A stretch of 64,000 bases of DNA from CADEED01 sp036677145. Lineage in GTDB: Bacteria > Pseudomonadota > Gammaproteobacteria > Steroidobacterales > Steroidobacteraceae. Below are positions 24,214-33,443 of this stretch, piece after piece. The stretch's first letter is position 1. Each line of letters starts with the position of its first letter. Location: the NCBI GenBank assembly GCA_036677145.1, contig JAKFFF010000049.1, positions 1 to 64,000 of the forward strand, read 5' to 3'. The notes beneath the pieces are model-generated. The model ran no database searches and was not told the DNA's origin. It saw only the letters and a program-made list of their open reading frames with translations. The translations under genes were made by a program, and so were the position numbers.

Positions 24214-24843
24214 ATGAACTCGGTGCACGGTACCCGGCGCGGCGCGCTCTACGTGATTGCCGCGCCATCTGGCGCCGGCAAGACCAGCCTCGTGAAGGCG
24301 GTGCTCGAACGCGATCCTTCACTGCGCGTCTCGATCTCCCACACCACGCGTCCGCGGCGCGAAAACGAAGTCGCCGGCCGCGACTACAACTTCATCACGG
24401 TCGATGAATTCAAGCGCCTGCGCGACGCGGGTGAATTCCTCGAACACGCGCAGGTGTTCGACAACTTCTACGGCACCGGCCGCGCCCAGGTCGAAGCGCT
24501 GCGCAACGCGGGGCACGACGTGATCCTTGAAATCGACTGGCAGGGCGCTCAACAGGTGCGCAAGGCGGTGCCCGACTGCCATACGGTCTTCATCCTGCCG
24601 CCCTCGCGCCAGGCCCTCGAGACCCGGCTGCGCAATCGCAAGACCGACAGCGAGGCCGTGATCGCGCGGCGCCTGCGCGACTCCATCGCCGACATGTCCC
24701 ACTACGCGGAATTCGACACCGTCATCGTCAACGACGAATTCGAGCGGGCCGTGGGCCAGCTGCTCGAGGTTCTGCGCGGCTCGGACGGTTACGCGGCCGG
24801 GCGGCCGGAACTGGCCGCGCTGCTGAAGGAATTGCTGGCCTGA
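24214..24843 (+). CDS. gmk: Guanylate kinase
   Basis: A 209-residue P-loop kinase converting GMP to GDP. Walker A is AAPSGAGKTSL, followed by the GMP-binding SHTTRPRRENEVAGRDY and the DWQGAQQVR region. The start at 24214 (MNSVHGTRR) avoids the terminator hairpin that a longer frame from 24178 would span. There is no Shine-Dalgarno. A TACAAT -10-like box ends 6 bp before the ATG, which suggests a leaderless transcript. First of gmk-rpoZ-spoT-ridA-recG. Confidence 0.96.
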   Translation: MNSVHGTRRGALYVIAAPSGAGKTSLVKAVLERDPSLRVSISHTTRPRRENEVAGRDYNFITVDEFKRLRDAGEFLEHAQVFDNFYGTGRAQVEALRNAGHDVILEIDWQGAQQVRKAVPDCHTVFILPPSRQALETRLRNRKTDSEAVIARRLRDSIADMSHYAEFDTVIVNDEFERAVGQLLEVLRGSDGYAAGRPELAALLKELLA

Positions 24844-24954
24844 CGGGCACTTGCATGCGTTCCGGGCCTCTGGAACCGTGGAAAAACCGGGCCAGACCCA
24901 GTCTTTTTCCAGTAGACTTTCGTCCCCCCGAAGCTCGGATGCCCGGAAAGACTC

Positions 24955-25254
24955 ATGGCCCGTATTACTGTCGAAGACTGCCTCCCGAACGTCGAGAACA
25001 TTTTCCAGCTGGTGCTGCTGGCCGCGCAGCGTGCGCGCCGCCTCGCCAATGGCGCCGAGCCCACCGTTCCCTGGGAGAACGACAAGCCCACCGTGGTCGC
25101 GCTGCGCGAGATTGCCGAAGGCAACATCACGCCGGAAATGCTGCGCGAGCCGGATCCGCCGCCGCCGGAAGCGCCGCTGCCGGATGCCGACAATCAATCC
25201 CTGTTCCGTGCGCCGCAATTCGGCCTGCAAGGCGATCGCGACGTTCAGGAATAA
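24955..25254 (+). CDS. rpoZ: RNA polymerase omega subunit
   Basis: 99 residues beginning MARITVEDCLPNVENIFQLVLLAAQRARRLANG, the conserved omega fold, with a proline-rich acidic C-terminal tail (EPDPPPPEAPLPD). It promotes RNA polymerase assembly and forms part of the ppGpp site 1, in keeping with its place before spoT. GGAAAG precedes the ATG. Confidence 0.96.
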   Translation: MARITVEDCLPNVENIFQLVLLAAQRARRLANGAEPTVPWENDKPTVVALREIAEGNITPEMLREPDPPPPEAPLPDADNQSLFRAPQFGLQGDRDVQE

Positions 25255-25293
25255 CGCCACCGCCTAACTTCCTCTAAGGAGCGCTCGCGCGCC

Positions 25294-27477
25294 ATGGACT
25301 ACGCGTCGACGCTCCTTCAGCTCCTGCCCAGCGCCCGGCGGCTGCCGGGCCTGCGCGAGCTCATCAACAGCGTCGAGGCATACCTTCCGGCCGAACAGGT
25401 CGAGCGCGTTCGCGCGGCCGCCGAGTTCGGCGCTGAAGCACACGAAGGTCAGAAGCGGCTTTCCGGCGAGCCTTACATCGCTCACCCGCTCGCCGCCGCG
25501 CAGATCCTCGCCGATCTGCACATGGATCCCGACACGATCATCGCGGCGATCCTGCACGACGTCATCGAAGACACGCCGATCTCCAAGGAGGAGCTCTCGG
25601 AGAAATTCGGCGGCCCCGTCGCCGAGATCGTCGATGGCGTAACGAAACTCGACCAGATCCAGTTCAAGTCGCGCGCCGAAGCCCAGGCGGAGTCGTTCCG
25701 CAAGATGGTGCTCGCGATGGTGCGCGACCTGCGCGTGATCCTCGTGAAGCTCGCGGACCGCACTCACAACATGCGCACGCTCGATGCGATGGCCCCCGCG
25801 CGGCGCCGCGCGGTCGCGCGCGAAACACTCGACATCTATGCGCCGATCGCAGGGCGCCTCGGCCTCTACAACCTCAAGCTCGAACTCGAAGACCTGGGGT
25901 TCAAGGCCGCGTTCCCACATCGCTACAAGGTGCTCGAGCGAGCGCTGAAAAAAGCGCGCGGCAACCAGAAGCAGTTCCTCAACAAGATCGCCGACACGCT
26001 GACGGTCGCGCTCGCGAAGGCCGACATGAAGGCGGACGTTTCCACCCGCGAGAAACATCTCTACAGCATCTACAGCAAGATGCTGCGCAAGGGCGCGCCG
26101 CTCGCCGAGATCGTCGATGTGTTCGGACTGCGCGTGGTGGTAGACAGGGCGGACTCCTGTTATCGCGCGCTCGGTGTCGTGCATGCGGCGTACAAGCCCA
26201 TGCCGGGCCGCTTCAAGGATTACATCGCGATCCCGCGCGTCAACGGCTACCAGTCGCTGCACACGACGTTGTTCGGTCCGAACGGCATTCCGATCGAAGT
26301 GCAGATCCGCACCGAAGACATGCATCGCGTCGCCGAAGCCGGCATCGCCGCGCACTGGAAATACAAGGCGAGCGAATCGGAGGGCGACCAGGACGCCCGT
26401 GCGCGCGAATGGCTCGCGAACCTGGTCGACATGCAGGAGGGCGGCAGCTCCGAGGATTTCCTCGAAAGCGTCAAGGTCGACCTGTTCCCCGACAAGGTCT
26501 ACGTGTTCACGCCCAAGGGCGAGATCCTGCGTTTGCCGCGCGGCGCCACCGTGGTCGACTTCGCGTACGCCGTGCATACCGATGTCGGCAACCGCTGCGT
26601 GGCCGCCAAGGTAGATAGACGGCTGACGCCGCTGCGCACGCCGCTGCGTAATGGCCAGACGGTCGAGATCATCACGGCGAAGGGAGCGATGCCGAATCCT
26701 TCGTGGGTGAACTTCGTGGTGACCGCAAAGGCGCGCGCCTCAGTGCGCCACTACCTCAAGGGCCTGCGCCGCCAGGAAGCCATCGAACTCGGCGCGCGGC
26801 TCATCAACCAGGCGCTCGGCGAGTTCAAGATGTCGCTCGAAGAAGTGTCCGCGGAGACGCTCAACGCCGCGGTGGTCGAGCTCGGCATGCACGACACCGA
26901 CGAGCTCTATGAAAAGGTGGGCCTGGGCGAGCGGCTGGCGCCGCTGGTGGCGCGGCGGTTGTTGCCCACCAAGGCCAGCGAGGAATCCTTCTCGGGCGCC
27001 CCCGCGCCGCTCGCGATCGCGGGCACCGAAGGCCTGCTCGTTTCCTACGCGCGCTGCTGCTTCCCGATACCGGACGACGCCATCTTCGCGTTCCTGTCGG
27101 CGGGCCGCGGTGTCGTGGTTCACCGTGAGAATTGCGTGAACGTCGAGGATTACCGCAAGCACCCGGAGAACTGGCTGCCGGTCGCCTGGGAGGCGACGAC
27201 GGACAAGCTATTCAGCTCGGAGATCCGCGTCGACGTCGCCAACAAGATGGGCGTACTCGCGGCCGTCGCGGCGGCCATCTCGTCCGGCGACACCAACATC
27301 GAACGTGTCGCCGTCGAGGAAAAAGACGCCGACAGCTCCTCGCTCGTGTTCGAGCTTCGGGTTCGCAATCGCGAACACCTCGCGCGCGTCGTGAAAACCA
27401 TTCGCCGGATGCCCGAAGTGCTCAAGGTCACGCGTACAATCGCGAGCCACGCCCGCACGAATCGCGCGGCGGAATAA
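25294..27477 (+). CDS. spoT: Bifunctional (p)ppGpp synthetase/hydrolase SpoT
   Basis: A 727-residue stringent-response enzyme. The HD hydrolase domain (residues about 25-170) has AAILHDVIEDT. The synthetase domain (about 200-340) has RVNGYQSLHTTLFGPNGIPIEVQIRT. A TGS domain (about 400-460, VYVFTPKGEILRLPRGAT), a linker region and a C-terminal ACT domain (about 645-720) complete the long RSH layout. The HD motif is intact, so hydrolase activity is expected, as in SpoT rather than RelA. AAGGAG precedes the ATG by 12 bases. Confidence 0.97.
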   Translation: MDYASTLLQLLPSARRLPGLRELINSVEAYLPAEQVERVRAAAEFGAEAHEGQKRLSGEPYIAHPLAAAQILADLHMDPDTIIAAILHDVIEDTPISKEELSEKFGGPVAEIVDGVTKLDQIQFKSRAEAQAESFRKMVLAMVRDLRVILVKLADRTHNMRTLDAMAPARRRAVARETLDIYAPIAGRLGLYNLKLELEDLGFKAAFPHRYKVLERALKKARGNQKQFLNKIADTLTVALAKADMKADVSTREKHLYSIYSKMLRKGAPLAEIVDVFGLRVVVDRADSCYRALGVVHAAYKPMPGRFKDYIAIPRVNGYQSLHTTLFGPNGIPIEVQIRTEDMHRVAEAGIAAHWKYKASESEGDQDARAREWLANLVDMQEGGSSEDFLESVKVDLFPDKVYVFTPKGEILRLPRGATVVDFAYAVHTDVGNRCVAAKVDRRLTPLRTPLRNGQTVEIITAKGAMPNPSWVNFVVTAKARASVRHYLKGLRRQEAIELGARLINQALGEFKMSLEEVSAETLNAAVVELGMHDTDELYEKVGLGERLAPLVARRLLPTKASEESFSGAPAPLAIAGTEGLLVSYARCCFPIPDDAIFAFLSAGRGVVVHRENCVNVEDYRKHPENWLPVAWEATTDKLFSSEIRVDVANKMGVLAAVAAAISSGDTNIERVAVEEKDADSSSLVFELRVRNREHLARVVKTIRRMPEVLKVTRTIASHARTNRAAE

Positions 27478-27491
27478 CACAGGAGCTCGGG

Positions 27492-27512
27492 ATGGCCGGG
27501 ATTTCGCAATGA
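27492..27512 (+). CDS. Possible 6-codon upstream ORF coupled to ridA
   Basis: ATG GCC GGG ATT TCG CAA TGA encodes MAGISQ. It follows AGGAGCTCGGG, a good Shine-Dalgarno, and its TGA overlaps the ridA ATG (ATGA). The same Shine-Dalgarno is 22 bp from the ridA start, too far to serve it directly. Reinitiation after this mini-ORF could therefore set ridA translation. It may simply be chance. Confidence 0.3.
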   Translation: MAGISQ

Positions 27513-27898
27513 CAACCGTTCGCCAGGCCATTCACACGGACCAGGCGCCGAAGGCCATCGGCCCGTATTCACAGGCCGTCCGCGTGGGCGACACGGTCTA
27601 CATGGCGGGCCAGATCCCGCTCGATCCGGCGACCATGCAGATGGTCGAGGGCGACTTCGATAAGGAAGCCCGCCAGGTGTTCGAGAACATCAAGGCCGTG
27701 ATCGCCGCGTCGGGCGGCACCTTCGCGCAGGTCGTGAAGGTCACGATCTTCATCACCGATTTCGCGAACTTCGCCAAGGTCAACGAGCTCATGGCGCAGT
27801 ACTTCAAGGAACCGTACCCGGCCCGCTCGACGGTCGCAGTGGCGGCGCTGCCGCGCAACGCGCGCGTCGAGATCGAGTGCACGCTGCACCTGGGCTGA
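27509..27898 (+). CDS. ridA: RidA family enamine/imine deaminase
   Basis: A 129-residue YjgF/RidA protein hydrolysing reactive 2-aminoacrylate and related enamines. The N-terminal APKAIGPYSQAVRVGDTVYMAGQIPLDP and C-terminal PARSTVAVAALPRNARVEIECTLHLG contain the active-site Arg. The family position between spoT and recG is conserved. Confidence 0.95.
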   Translation: MTTVRQAIHTDQAPKAIGPYSQAVRVGDTVYMAGQIPLDPATMQMVEGDFDKEARQVFENIKAVIAASGGTFAQVVKVTIFITDFANFAKVNELMAQYFKEPYPARSTVAVAALPRNARVEIECTLHLG

Positions 27899-27912
27899 GC
27901 GCACGCTGAGCC

Positions 27913-30012
27913 GTGGCTACACCCGCGCCACACGTCGTGCCCATCGAGCAGCGGCCGGTGGCGTCGTTGCGCGGCGTCGGCCCTGCGCTTGCGGAGAAAC
28001 TCGCGAAGCTCGGTGTCACGCAGGTCCAGGATCTGCTGTTCGTGTTGCCGTCGCGATATGAAGACCGTACCCAGGTAACCGACATCGGCGCGCTGCGGCA
28101 CGGATTGCGCGCGGTGGTCGAAGGCGAAGTTCAACTCACCGAGGTCACGTACCGGCGCCGGCGTCAGCTCCTGTGCCGCATCACCGACGGCACGGGATCT
28201 CTCACGCTGCGTTTCTTCTATTTCTCCGGCGCGCAACAGGCGGGTCTCGCGCGCGGCACGCGGCTGCGCTGCTACGGCGAGGTGCGGCGCGGGTCGCTGG
28301 GACTCGAGATCGTGCACCCCGAGTACCGCCGGATCGGCCAGGAGGCGGCGCCGCTCGAAGAGGTGCTGACGCCTATCTACCCGACCACCGAGGGAGTGCC
28401 GCAGCCGCGACTGCGTTCGCTCATCGAGCTCGCGCTGCAGGAGGCGAAGCGTTCAGGCGTGCGCGACTGGATTCCCCGGCCGCTGCTCGAGCACTTCAAT
28501 CTCCCGTCGCTGATCGATGCGCTCGAGATGCTCCACAGGCCGCCGCGCGACGCGCGGCTCGATGAACTTCTGAGTGGCCGCCATCCCGCGCAGCGGCGTC
28601 TCGCGTTCGAAGAGTTGCTCGCCCATCAGCTCTCACTGCGCCAGCTGCGGCAGGAGATAAAGGCGGATCCGGCGGAAAGTCTCGCGGACCCGGACGGGCT
28701 CGAACGCCGGCTGCTCGAATCGCTGCCTTTCGCACTCACCGGCGCACAGCGGCGCACGCTCGAGGAAGTCGACCGCGATCTCGGCGCGGATCGCCCGATG
28801 GTGCGGCTCGTGCAGGGTGATGTCGGTTGCGGCAAGACTGTCATTGCCGCGGCAGCCGCCGCGCGCGCGGTGGGATCGGGGCTGCAGGCCGCCTTGATGG
28901 CGCCGACCGAATTGCTCGCCGAGCAACATGCGAAGAATTTCGAACGCTGGTTCCGCCCGCTCGGCATTACCGTGGCGCTGGTGACGGGCTCGCAGCCGGC
29001 GCGCACGCGTCGCAGCGCGCTCGAAGCCAGTGCGAATGGCGAGATCCCCATCCTCATCGGCACCCATGCGCTGTTCCAGGAATCCATGGCCTTCGCGCGG
29101 CTCGGCCTCGTCATCGTCGACGAGCAGCATCGTTTCGGAGTGCACCAACGGCTGTCGCTGCGCGACAAGGGCGCGCGCGGGGGCAAGTTGCCGCACCAGT
29201 TGATCATGACGGCCACGCCGATTCCGCGGACGCTGGCAATGACCGCGTATGCCGACCTCGACGTCTCGGTGATCGACGAACTGCCGCCCGGCCGCACGCC
29301 GGTGAAGACGGTCGTGCTGCCGGAGACACGTCGCGATGAAATCGTCGCGCGCATCCACAAGCAGGTGCTCGAAGGCCGCCAGGCTTACTGGGTCTGCCCG
29401 CTCATCGAGGAATCCGAAGAGTTGCGTTACCAGGCCGCGGAGGAAACCGCGGCGGCGCTGGCCGAGGCATTGCCCGAGGTGCGCGTGGGACTCGTACATG
29501 GACGCATGCCGCCGCGCGAGAAGGAGCGCGGCATGTACCAGTTCAAGGAGGGCAAGATCGGGTTGTTAGTCGCGACCACCGTGATCGAGGTCGGTGTGGA
29601 CGTGCCGAACGCGACGCTCATGGTCATCGAGAACGCGGAGCGCATGGGACTCGCGCAACTGCATCAACTGCGTGGGCGTGTCGGACGCGGCGCGCATGAA
29701 AGCGCCTGCGTGTTGCTCTATGGCGGCAAACTTTCGGAGATGGCGCGTTCCCGGCTCACCGCGATCCGCGAAACGAACGATGGCTTCGAGATCGCGCGTC
29801 GGGACCTGGAGCTGCGGGGACCTGGCGAACTCCTGGGCACCCGGCAGACCGGCCTCGCCGAATTGCGCATTGCCGACCTCGTGCGTGATGCGGACCTGCT
29901 TCCGGACGTGCAATCCGCCGCGGAATCCCTTCTGAAACAAGATCTTGTAGCCGTCTCCGCCCTGGTGCGGCGGTGGGTGGGCGCCGGCACGCAGTACGGC
30001 CGGGTGGGCTGA
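27913..30012 (+). CDS. recG: ATP-dependent DNA helicase RecG
   Basis: A 699-residue fork-reversal helicase. The N-terminal wedge/OB domain (residues about 15-230) includes RTQVTDIGALRHGLRAVVEG. Helicase lobe 1 has Walker A GDVGCGKTVIAAAAA and DEQHRFGV. Lobe 2 has TTVIEVGVDVPNATLMVIENAERMGLAQLHQLRGRVGRG. The length matches E. coli RecG. It starts with GTG 14 bp after ridA. Confidence 0.97.
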   Translation: MATPAPHVVPIEQRPVASLRGVGPALAEKLAKLGVTQVQDLLFVLPSRYEDRTQVTDIGALRHGLRAVVEGEVQLTEVTYRRRRQLLCRITDGTGSLTLRFFYFSGAQQAGLARGTRLRCYGEVRRGSLGLEIVHPEYRRIGQEAAPLEEVLTPIYPTTEGVPQPRLRSLIELALQEAKRSGVRDWIPRPLLEHFNLPSLIDALEMLHRPPRDARLDELLSGRHPAQRRLAFEELLAHQLSLRQLRQEIKADPAESLADPDGLERRLLESLPFALTGAQRRTLEEVDRDLGADRPMVRLVQGDVGCGKTVIAAAAAARAVGSGLQAALMAPTELLAEQHAKNFERWFRPLGITVALVTGSQPARTRRSALEASANGEIPILIGTHALFQESMAFARLGLVIVDEQHRFGVHQRLSLRDKGARGGKLPHQLIMTATPIPRTLAMTAYADLDVSVIDELPPGRTPVKTVVLPETRRDEIVARIHKQVLEGRQAYWVCPLIEESEELRYQAAEETAAALAEALPEVRVGLVHGRMPPREKERGMYQFKEGKIGLLVATTVIEVGVDVPNATLMVIENAERMGLAQLHQLRGRVGRGAHESACVLLYGGKLSEMARSRLTAIRETNDGFEIARRDLELRGPGELLGTRQTGLAELRIADLVRDADLLPDVQSAAESLLKQDLVAVSALVRRWVGAGTQYGRVG

Positions 30013-30051
30013 GAAGCAGCGCACAGGGCCTCGAATCGGCGGTTGAGCTCC

Positions 30052-30074
30052 AAATGCGAATCATTTACATTCGC
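30052..30074. promoter_or_regulatory. Fur box upstream of the tonB-like gene
   Basis: GCGAATCATTTACATTCGC (30056-30074) is a perfect inverted repeat, GCGAAT / ATTCGC, with an AT-rich centre. It resembles the proteobacterial Fur consensus (GAGAATnATTnnCATT type). It ends 12 bp before the chosen ATG, a position that would block transcription when iron is replete. Confidence 0.7.
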
Positions 30075-30086
30075 TCTCTCAATCCG

Positions 30087-30788
30087 ATGGCCGTTCAAAT
30101 CATCAACCAGATGCCCGATGTGCAGGTTCACCGAGGTGAACCGCTCGCGGCATTGCTCAAGGATTTCGCGGCACTTCGTCCGCAGGGCAGGCCTCGCAAG
30201 CGTGTCGGGGGTCGCGCCGGATTCATCGCGGCAACTCTCGTAGTGCATGTCATCGCGGGCGCCGCGTTTCTCTCGAAGCAGCACGGCGTGCGCAATGTCG
30301 CCGAACCCGAGCCGATCGTCGCGTCGCTGATCGACGCGCCGCTGACGGACGAGAAGCCACCCGAATATTCGCCGCCGGTGGAGAACGTCGTGTTCGCGCT
30401 GCCGTCTCCGCAGGATCTGTCATTCGAACCGGATGCGATCTCGGTGGCGCCCGCGGCCACGGCCACAGCCGCAATCAGCCAACCGAGTTCGCCGGTGTCC
30501 GAGCCGCCGATGGTCGACTCCGTCGAGTATTTGCGTACCGCGCCGCCTGTCTACCCGAAAGAATCGCAGCGACGCCGCGAATACGGCACGGTGATCCTGC
30601 GCGTACTCGTCGATGCACTCGGCCGGCCGGCGCAGGTGCGGATCGAACGCTCGAGCGGCTTCGAACGGCTGGACTTCGCGGGCCGCGACGCCGTCGCGAA
30701 ATTCCTGTTCCGTCCGCACGAAGTGAATGGCATCGCGCAGCCCGCGCAGGTGCTCATTCCGATCGAGTTCACGCGCCGCGCAACTTGA
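30087..30788 (+). CDS. TonB family energy transducer
   Basis: A 233-residue protein. A cytoplasmic N-terminus precedes one transmembrane helix (AGFIAATLVVHVIAGAAFL), then a Pro-rich periplasmic spacer (EPEPIVASLIDAPLTDEKPPEYSPP). The C-terminal TonB domain is APPVYPKESQRRREYGTVILRVLVDALGRPAQVRIERSSGF...FRPHEVNG. It energises outer-membrane receptors. No exbB or exbD is adjacent. The start at 30087 is preferred because an in-frame ATG at 30054 lies inside the Fur box. Confidence 0.88.
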   Translation: MAVQIINQMPDVQVHRGEPLAALLKDFAALRPQGRPRKRVGGRAGFIAATLVVHVIAGAAFLSKQHGVRNVAEPEPIVASLIDAPLTDEKPPEYSPPVENVVFALPSPQDLSFEPDAISVAPAATATAAISQPSSPVSEPPMVDSVEYLRTAPPVYPKESQRRREYGTVILRVLVDALGRPAQVRIERSSGFERLDFAGRDAVAKFLFRPHEVNGIAQPAQVLIPIEFTRRAT

Positions 30789-30815
30789 ACACCGCGGCGC
30801 GTATGATGCGCGCCA

Positions 30816-31766
30816 GTGTCTCGTCCCCTCACAGACCTGGACTTCACGCCGCAACCGTCGGGTGCGCGACTTGCGCTGCTGCGTTATCAGCGCCGCTTCC
30901 GTGATCTCATCGAGGTTGCGCGTCTGCATCGGCCCATCGGCATCTGGCTGCTGCTGTGGCCCGTGCTCTGGGCGATCTGGATCGCCGGCCAATCGCATCC
31001 CACACCGAAAGTTCTGGTGATTTTCGTGCTGGGCACGGTCGTGATGCGGTCGGCGGGCTGCGTGATCAACGATCTCGCGGATCGCGATTTCGATCCTTTC
31101 GTGAAGCGCACGCGCGACCGGCCCATCGCGTCCCGGCGCCTCGCGCCCTACGAAGCATTGATCTGGTTCTTCGTGCTGATCGCCATCGCGCTCGCGCTGG
31201 TGTTGCAACTCGACGAACGCACGATCCGCATGTCGGTCATCGGCGCGGTGCTCGCGGTGAGTTACCCGTTCTTCAAGCGGTTCTTTCCACTGCCGCAGTT
31301 TTACCTGGGCGTCGCATTCAGCTGGGGCGTGCCGATGGTGTTCATGGCCGAACTCGGCCACGTTCCACGCGTCGCGTGGACGATTTTCTTCGCCGGAATC
31401 ATCTGGGCGGCCATCTACGACACGATGTACGCGATGGTCGATCGCGATGACGACCTCAAGATCGGCGTGAAATCGAGCGCCATCGTTTTCGGCGACATGG
31501 ACAAGCTGATCATCGCGATGTTGCAGGCACTCATGCTGTTCGCGCTGTATCTCGCGGGCAAGAGCATGGAGTTCGGCTACTGGTACAACGCGGGCCTGGT
31601 CGGCGCCGCGGTGTTCTTCCTGTATCAGCAGTACCTGATCAGGAATCGCAAGCCGGCGGAATGCTTCGCGGCCTTCCTCAACAACCACTACGTCGGGTTG
31701 TCGATCTTCATCGGAATCCTGCTCGAGTATGGATTTCGCGTACCCGGGCAGACGCCCATTCAGTAG
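30816..31766 (+). CDS. ubiA: 4-hydroxybenzoate polyprenyltransferase
   Basis: A 316-residue integral membrane prenyltransferase of ubiquinone synthesis. The first Asp-rich motif is INDLADRDFDPFVKRTRDRP, the second YDTMYAMVDRDDDLKIG. Eight or nine membrane helices are visible (for example IGIWLLLWPVLWAIWIA). It starts with GTG at 30816 without a Shine-Dalgarno; a TATGAT box ends 8 bp upstream. UbiC is not adjacent. It supplies the quinone pool for the oxidases encoded at 45901-50038. Confidence 0.94.
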   Translation: MSRPLTDLDFTPQPSGARLALLRYQRRFRDLIEVARLHRPIGIWLLLWPVLWAIWIAGQSHPTPKVLVIFVLGTVVMRSAGCVINDLADRDFDPFVKRTRDRPIASRRLAPYEALIWFFVLIAIALALVLQLDERTIRMSVIGAVLAVSYPFFKRFFPLPQFYLGVAFSWGVPMVFMAELGHVPRVAWTIFFAGIIWAAIYDTMYAMVDRDDDLKIGVKSSAIVFGDMDKLIIAMLQALMLFALYLAGKSMEFGYWYNAGLVGAAVFFLYQQYLIRNRKPAECFAAFLNNHYVGLSIFIGILLEYGFRVPGQTPIQ

Positions 31767-31796
31767 ATAGACTGCGCGGCCCTCGTCACCACGCGC

Positions 31797-32408
31797 TCAT
31801 TTCGCCGCGCGCAGCGCTGCAAATAGCCCCTGCGCGCGCGCCGCGACATCCGCGATTCCGTACGCGGGTTTGAACAGCTCGCCGCCGAATCCGAATCCAT
31901 CCGCGCCCGACGCCAGCCATGCGGCGATATCTTGCGAGCCGACGCCACCAACCGCATAAATCTTCACGTATTTCGGCAACACGGATTTCAGCGCGCGCAG
32001 ATGGCCCGCGCCATAAGTCGACGCGGGGAAGAGCTTGAGCTCCGTCGCGCCGTTGCGCAGCGCCTCGAATGCTTCGGTCGCCGTGGCGACACCCGGGAGC
32101 ACGCGCATGCCGAGATCGAGCGCGCGCCGGATCACGGCGCCGTCGCAGTTCGGAGCGACCACCAGGCGTCCTCCCGCGGCATGCACTCTATCTACCTCGG
32201 CGGACGCAAGGACCGTGCCGGCGCCGATGAGGCAGTCGCCGTGCGCGCGCGCCAGCATGCCGATCGAGTCGAATGGCTGCGGAGAGTTGAGCGGCACCTC
32301 GATGCTGCGAAAACCCGCCGCGACGAGCGCGGCACCCGTCTCGGCGGCACGTTCCGGAACGAGGCCACGCAGAATTGCGACGAGTTCGATGTCCTGGCTG
32401 GCGCTCAT
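31797..32408 (-). CDS. dgoA: 2-dehydro-3-deoxy-6-phosphogalactonate aldolase
   Basis: A 203-residue class I KDPG/KDPGal aldolase giving pyruvate and glyceraldehyde 3-phosphate. VAILRGL contains the catalytic-site Arg. SIEVPLNSPQPFDSI and LIGAGTVLASAEVDRVHAAGG (the L-N-S-P form typical of DgoA rather than Eda) follow. The Schiff-base Lys is in ATELKLFPAS. It overlaps dgoK by four bases (ATGA). Final step of the De Ley-Doudoroff galactose route. Confidence 0.9.
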   Translation of the reverse strand: MSASQDIELVAILRGLVPERAAETGAALVAAGFRSIEVPLNSPQPFDSIGMLARAHGDCLIGAGTVLASAEVDRVHAAGGRLVVAPNCDGAVIRRALDLGMRVLPGVATATEAFEALRNGATELKLFPASTYGAGHLRALKSVLPKYVKIYAVGGVGSQDIAAWLASGADGFGFGGELFKPAYGIADVAARAQGLFAALRAAK

Positions 32409-33346
32409 GTCTTCGATCCGGTTTCCTGGAATACCTGCGCGAGGCCGGCGAGTGATGCGGCCTCGCCGTCGATGCGCACGACCTGCCGTCCGCGCCGCGC
32501 GAGCGCGGTCGCGTAGTGTTCCATCAGTTCCGGCGCGCCGATGAGATAGACGGGTGCATCGGCCTCGGGATCGGCGAACAGCGGCAGTGCGCCGCCGACG
32601 TCGGTGCCGATCAGGAGCCCGGAGGTCCAGGATGGCGCGCCCTCGGCGGACAGTTGCTGGTCCAGTCGCAGACTGCGCGCCTGGAAGATCCGGTGCAGCA
32701 GCGGCACCTCGGGATGGCGCGCCGCCTCCGCGAGCCCACGCTCGAATTCCGCCGGCAGATGTTCGAGTGGCGTGGCGCGGTCGCGCACGATCACGCTGTG
32801 CTCACACAGCAGCGCGAAGATTTCACCGGTCGGCACCGTGAGGAATTCCTGCACCACGCCGTTGTGCAGCGACACCCACTTGGTGTGCGTTCCCGGCAGG
32901 CAGACGAGTTGGCGGCCTTCGCCCAGTCTCGCGTGCAATCGGCGCGCGCCCAGCAACTGTGTCTCTTCACCGCGCATCACATCCGGAGCCCCGAGCGGAT
33001 TCGTGCAGCGCATTCCCGCGACGATACGCACGCCTGGTCGCGCTTCGATCGTGGCGTCGGCCAGTTCGTCGAGATCTTCCGGACACGGTAGATAGGCCGC
33101 CTCGCGCCAGCCGAACGCCGAGCCCACCATGCCGCACAATATCGACGGCAACGCGCCATGCGCGCGCCCCCAGTCCGCGGCGAGTGCATCGAACACTTCG
33201 GGAAACCGGCCGCGCGCTTCGGCGGCGCCGGCTCCCTTGCGCACGTCGAGCGTATTGCCGGCCGCGTCGCAGAGCGCGAGCCGCAGGTTGGTCGTGCCCC
33301 AATCTCCGGCGATGAAGGCCGCGGCGTGCTCCGGCTTCGGATTCAT
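32405..33346 (-). CDS. dgoK: 2-dehydro-3-deoxygalactonokinase
   Basis: A 313-residue sugar-acid kinase phosphorylating 2-keto-3-deoxygalactonate at C6. The N-terminal phosphate motif is FIAGDWGTTNLRLAL. Also visible are CGMVGSAFGWREAAYLPCP, LVCLPGTHTKWV and IGTDVGGAL. The start at ATG 33346 (MNPKPEH) is set by homology; the frame is open far upstream but without similarity. Middle gene of the galactose cluster. Confidence 0.92.
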   Translation of the reverse strand: MNPKPEHAAAFIAGDWGTTNLRLALCDAAGNTLDVRKGAGAAEARGRFPEVFDALAADWGRAHGALPSILCGMVGSAFGWREAAYLPCPEDLDELADATIEARPGVRIVAGMRCTNPLGAPDVMRGEETQLLGARRLHARLGEGRQLVCLPGTHTKWVSLHNGVVQEFLTVPTGEIFALLCEHSVIVRDRATPLEHLPAEFERGLAEAARHPEVPLLHRIFQARSLRLDQQLSAEGAPSWTSGLLIGTDVGGALPLFADPEADAPVYLIGAPELMEHYATALARRGRQVVRIDGEAASLAGLAQVFQETGSKT

Positions 33347-33443
33347 GGCATGAACACGCGGTCGTGAACGCGCAGGAGGCTGCCGGTGGCGTCGATACGT
33401 GTCATGCCGGCATGTTACTGACAGGAGCGCAGGCGCTCCACGC

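Noticed and set aside
25264..26577. 437-codon open frame antisense to spoT
   Set aside because: A shadow of spoT, with His/Arg/Asp-rich low-complexity translation. The spoT strand has the HD, synthetase and TGS motifs.
30054..30086. ATG at 30054 as the start of the TonB-like protein
   Set aside because: It lies within the Fur palindrome. The next ATG at 30087 gives a normal TonB N-terminus and leaves the box upstream.
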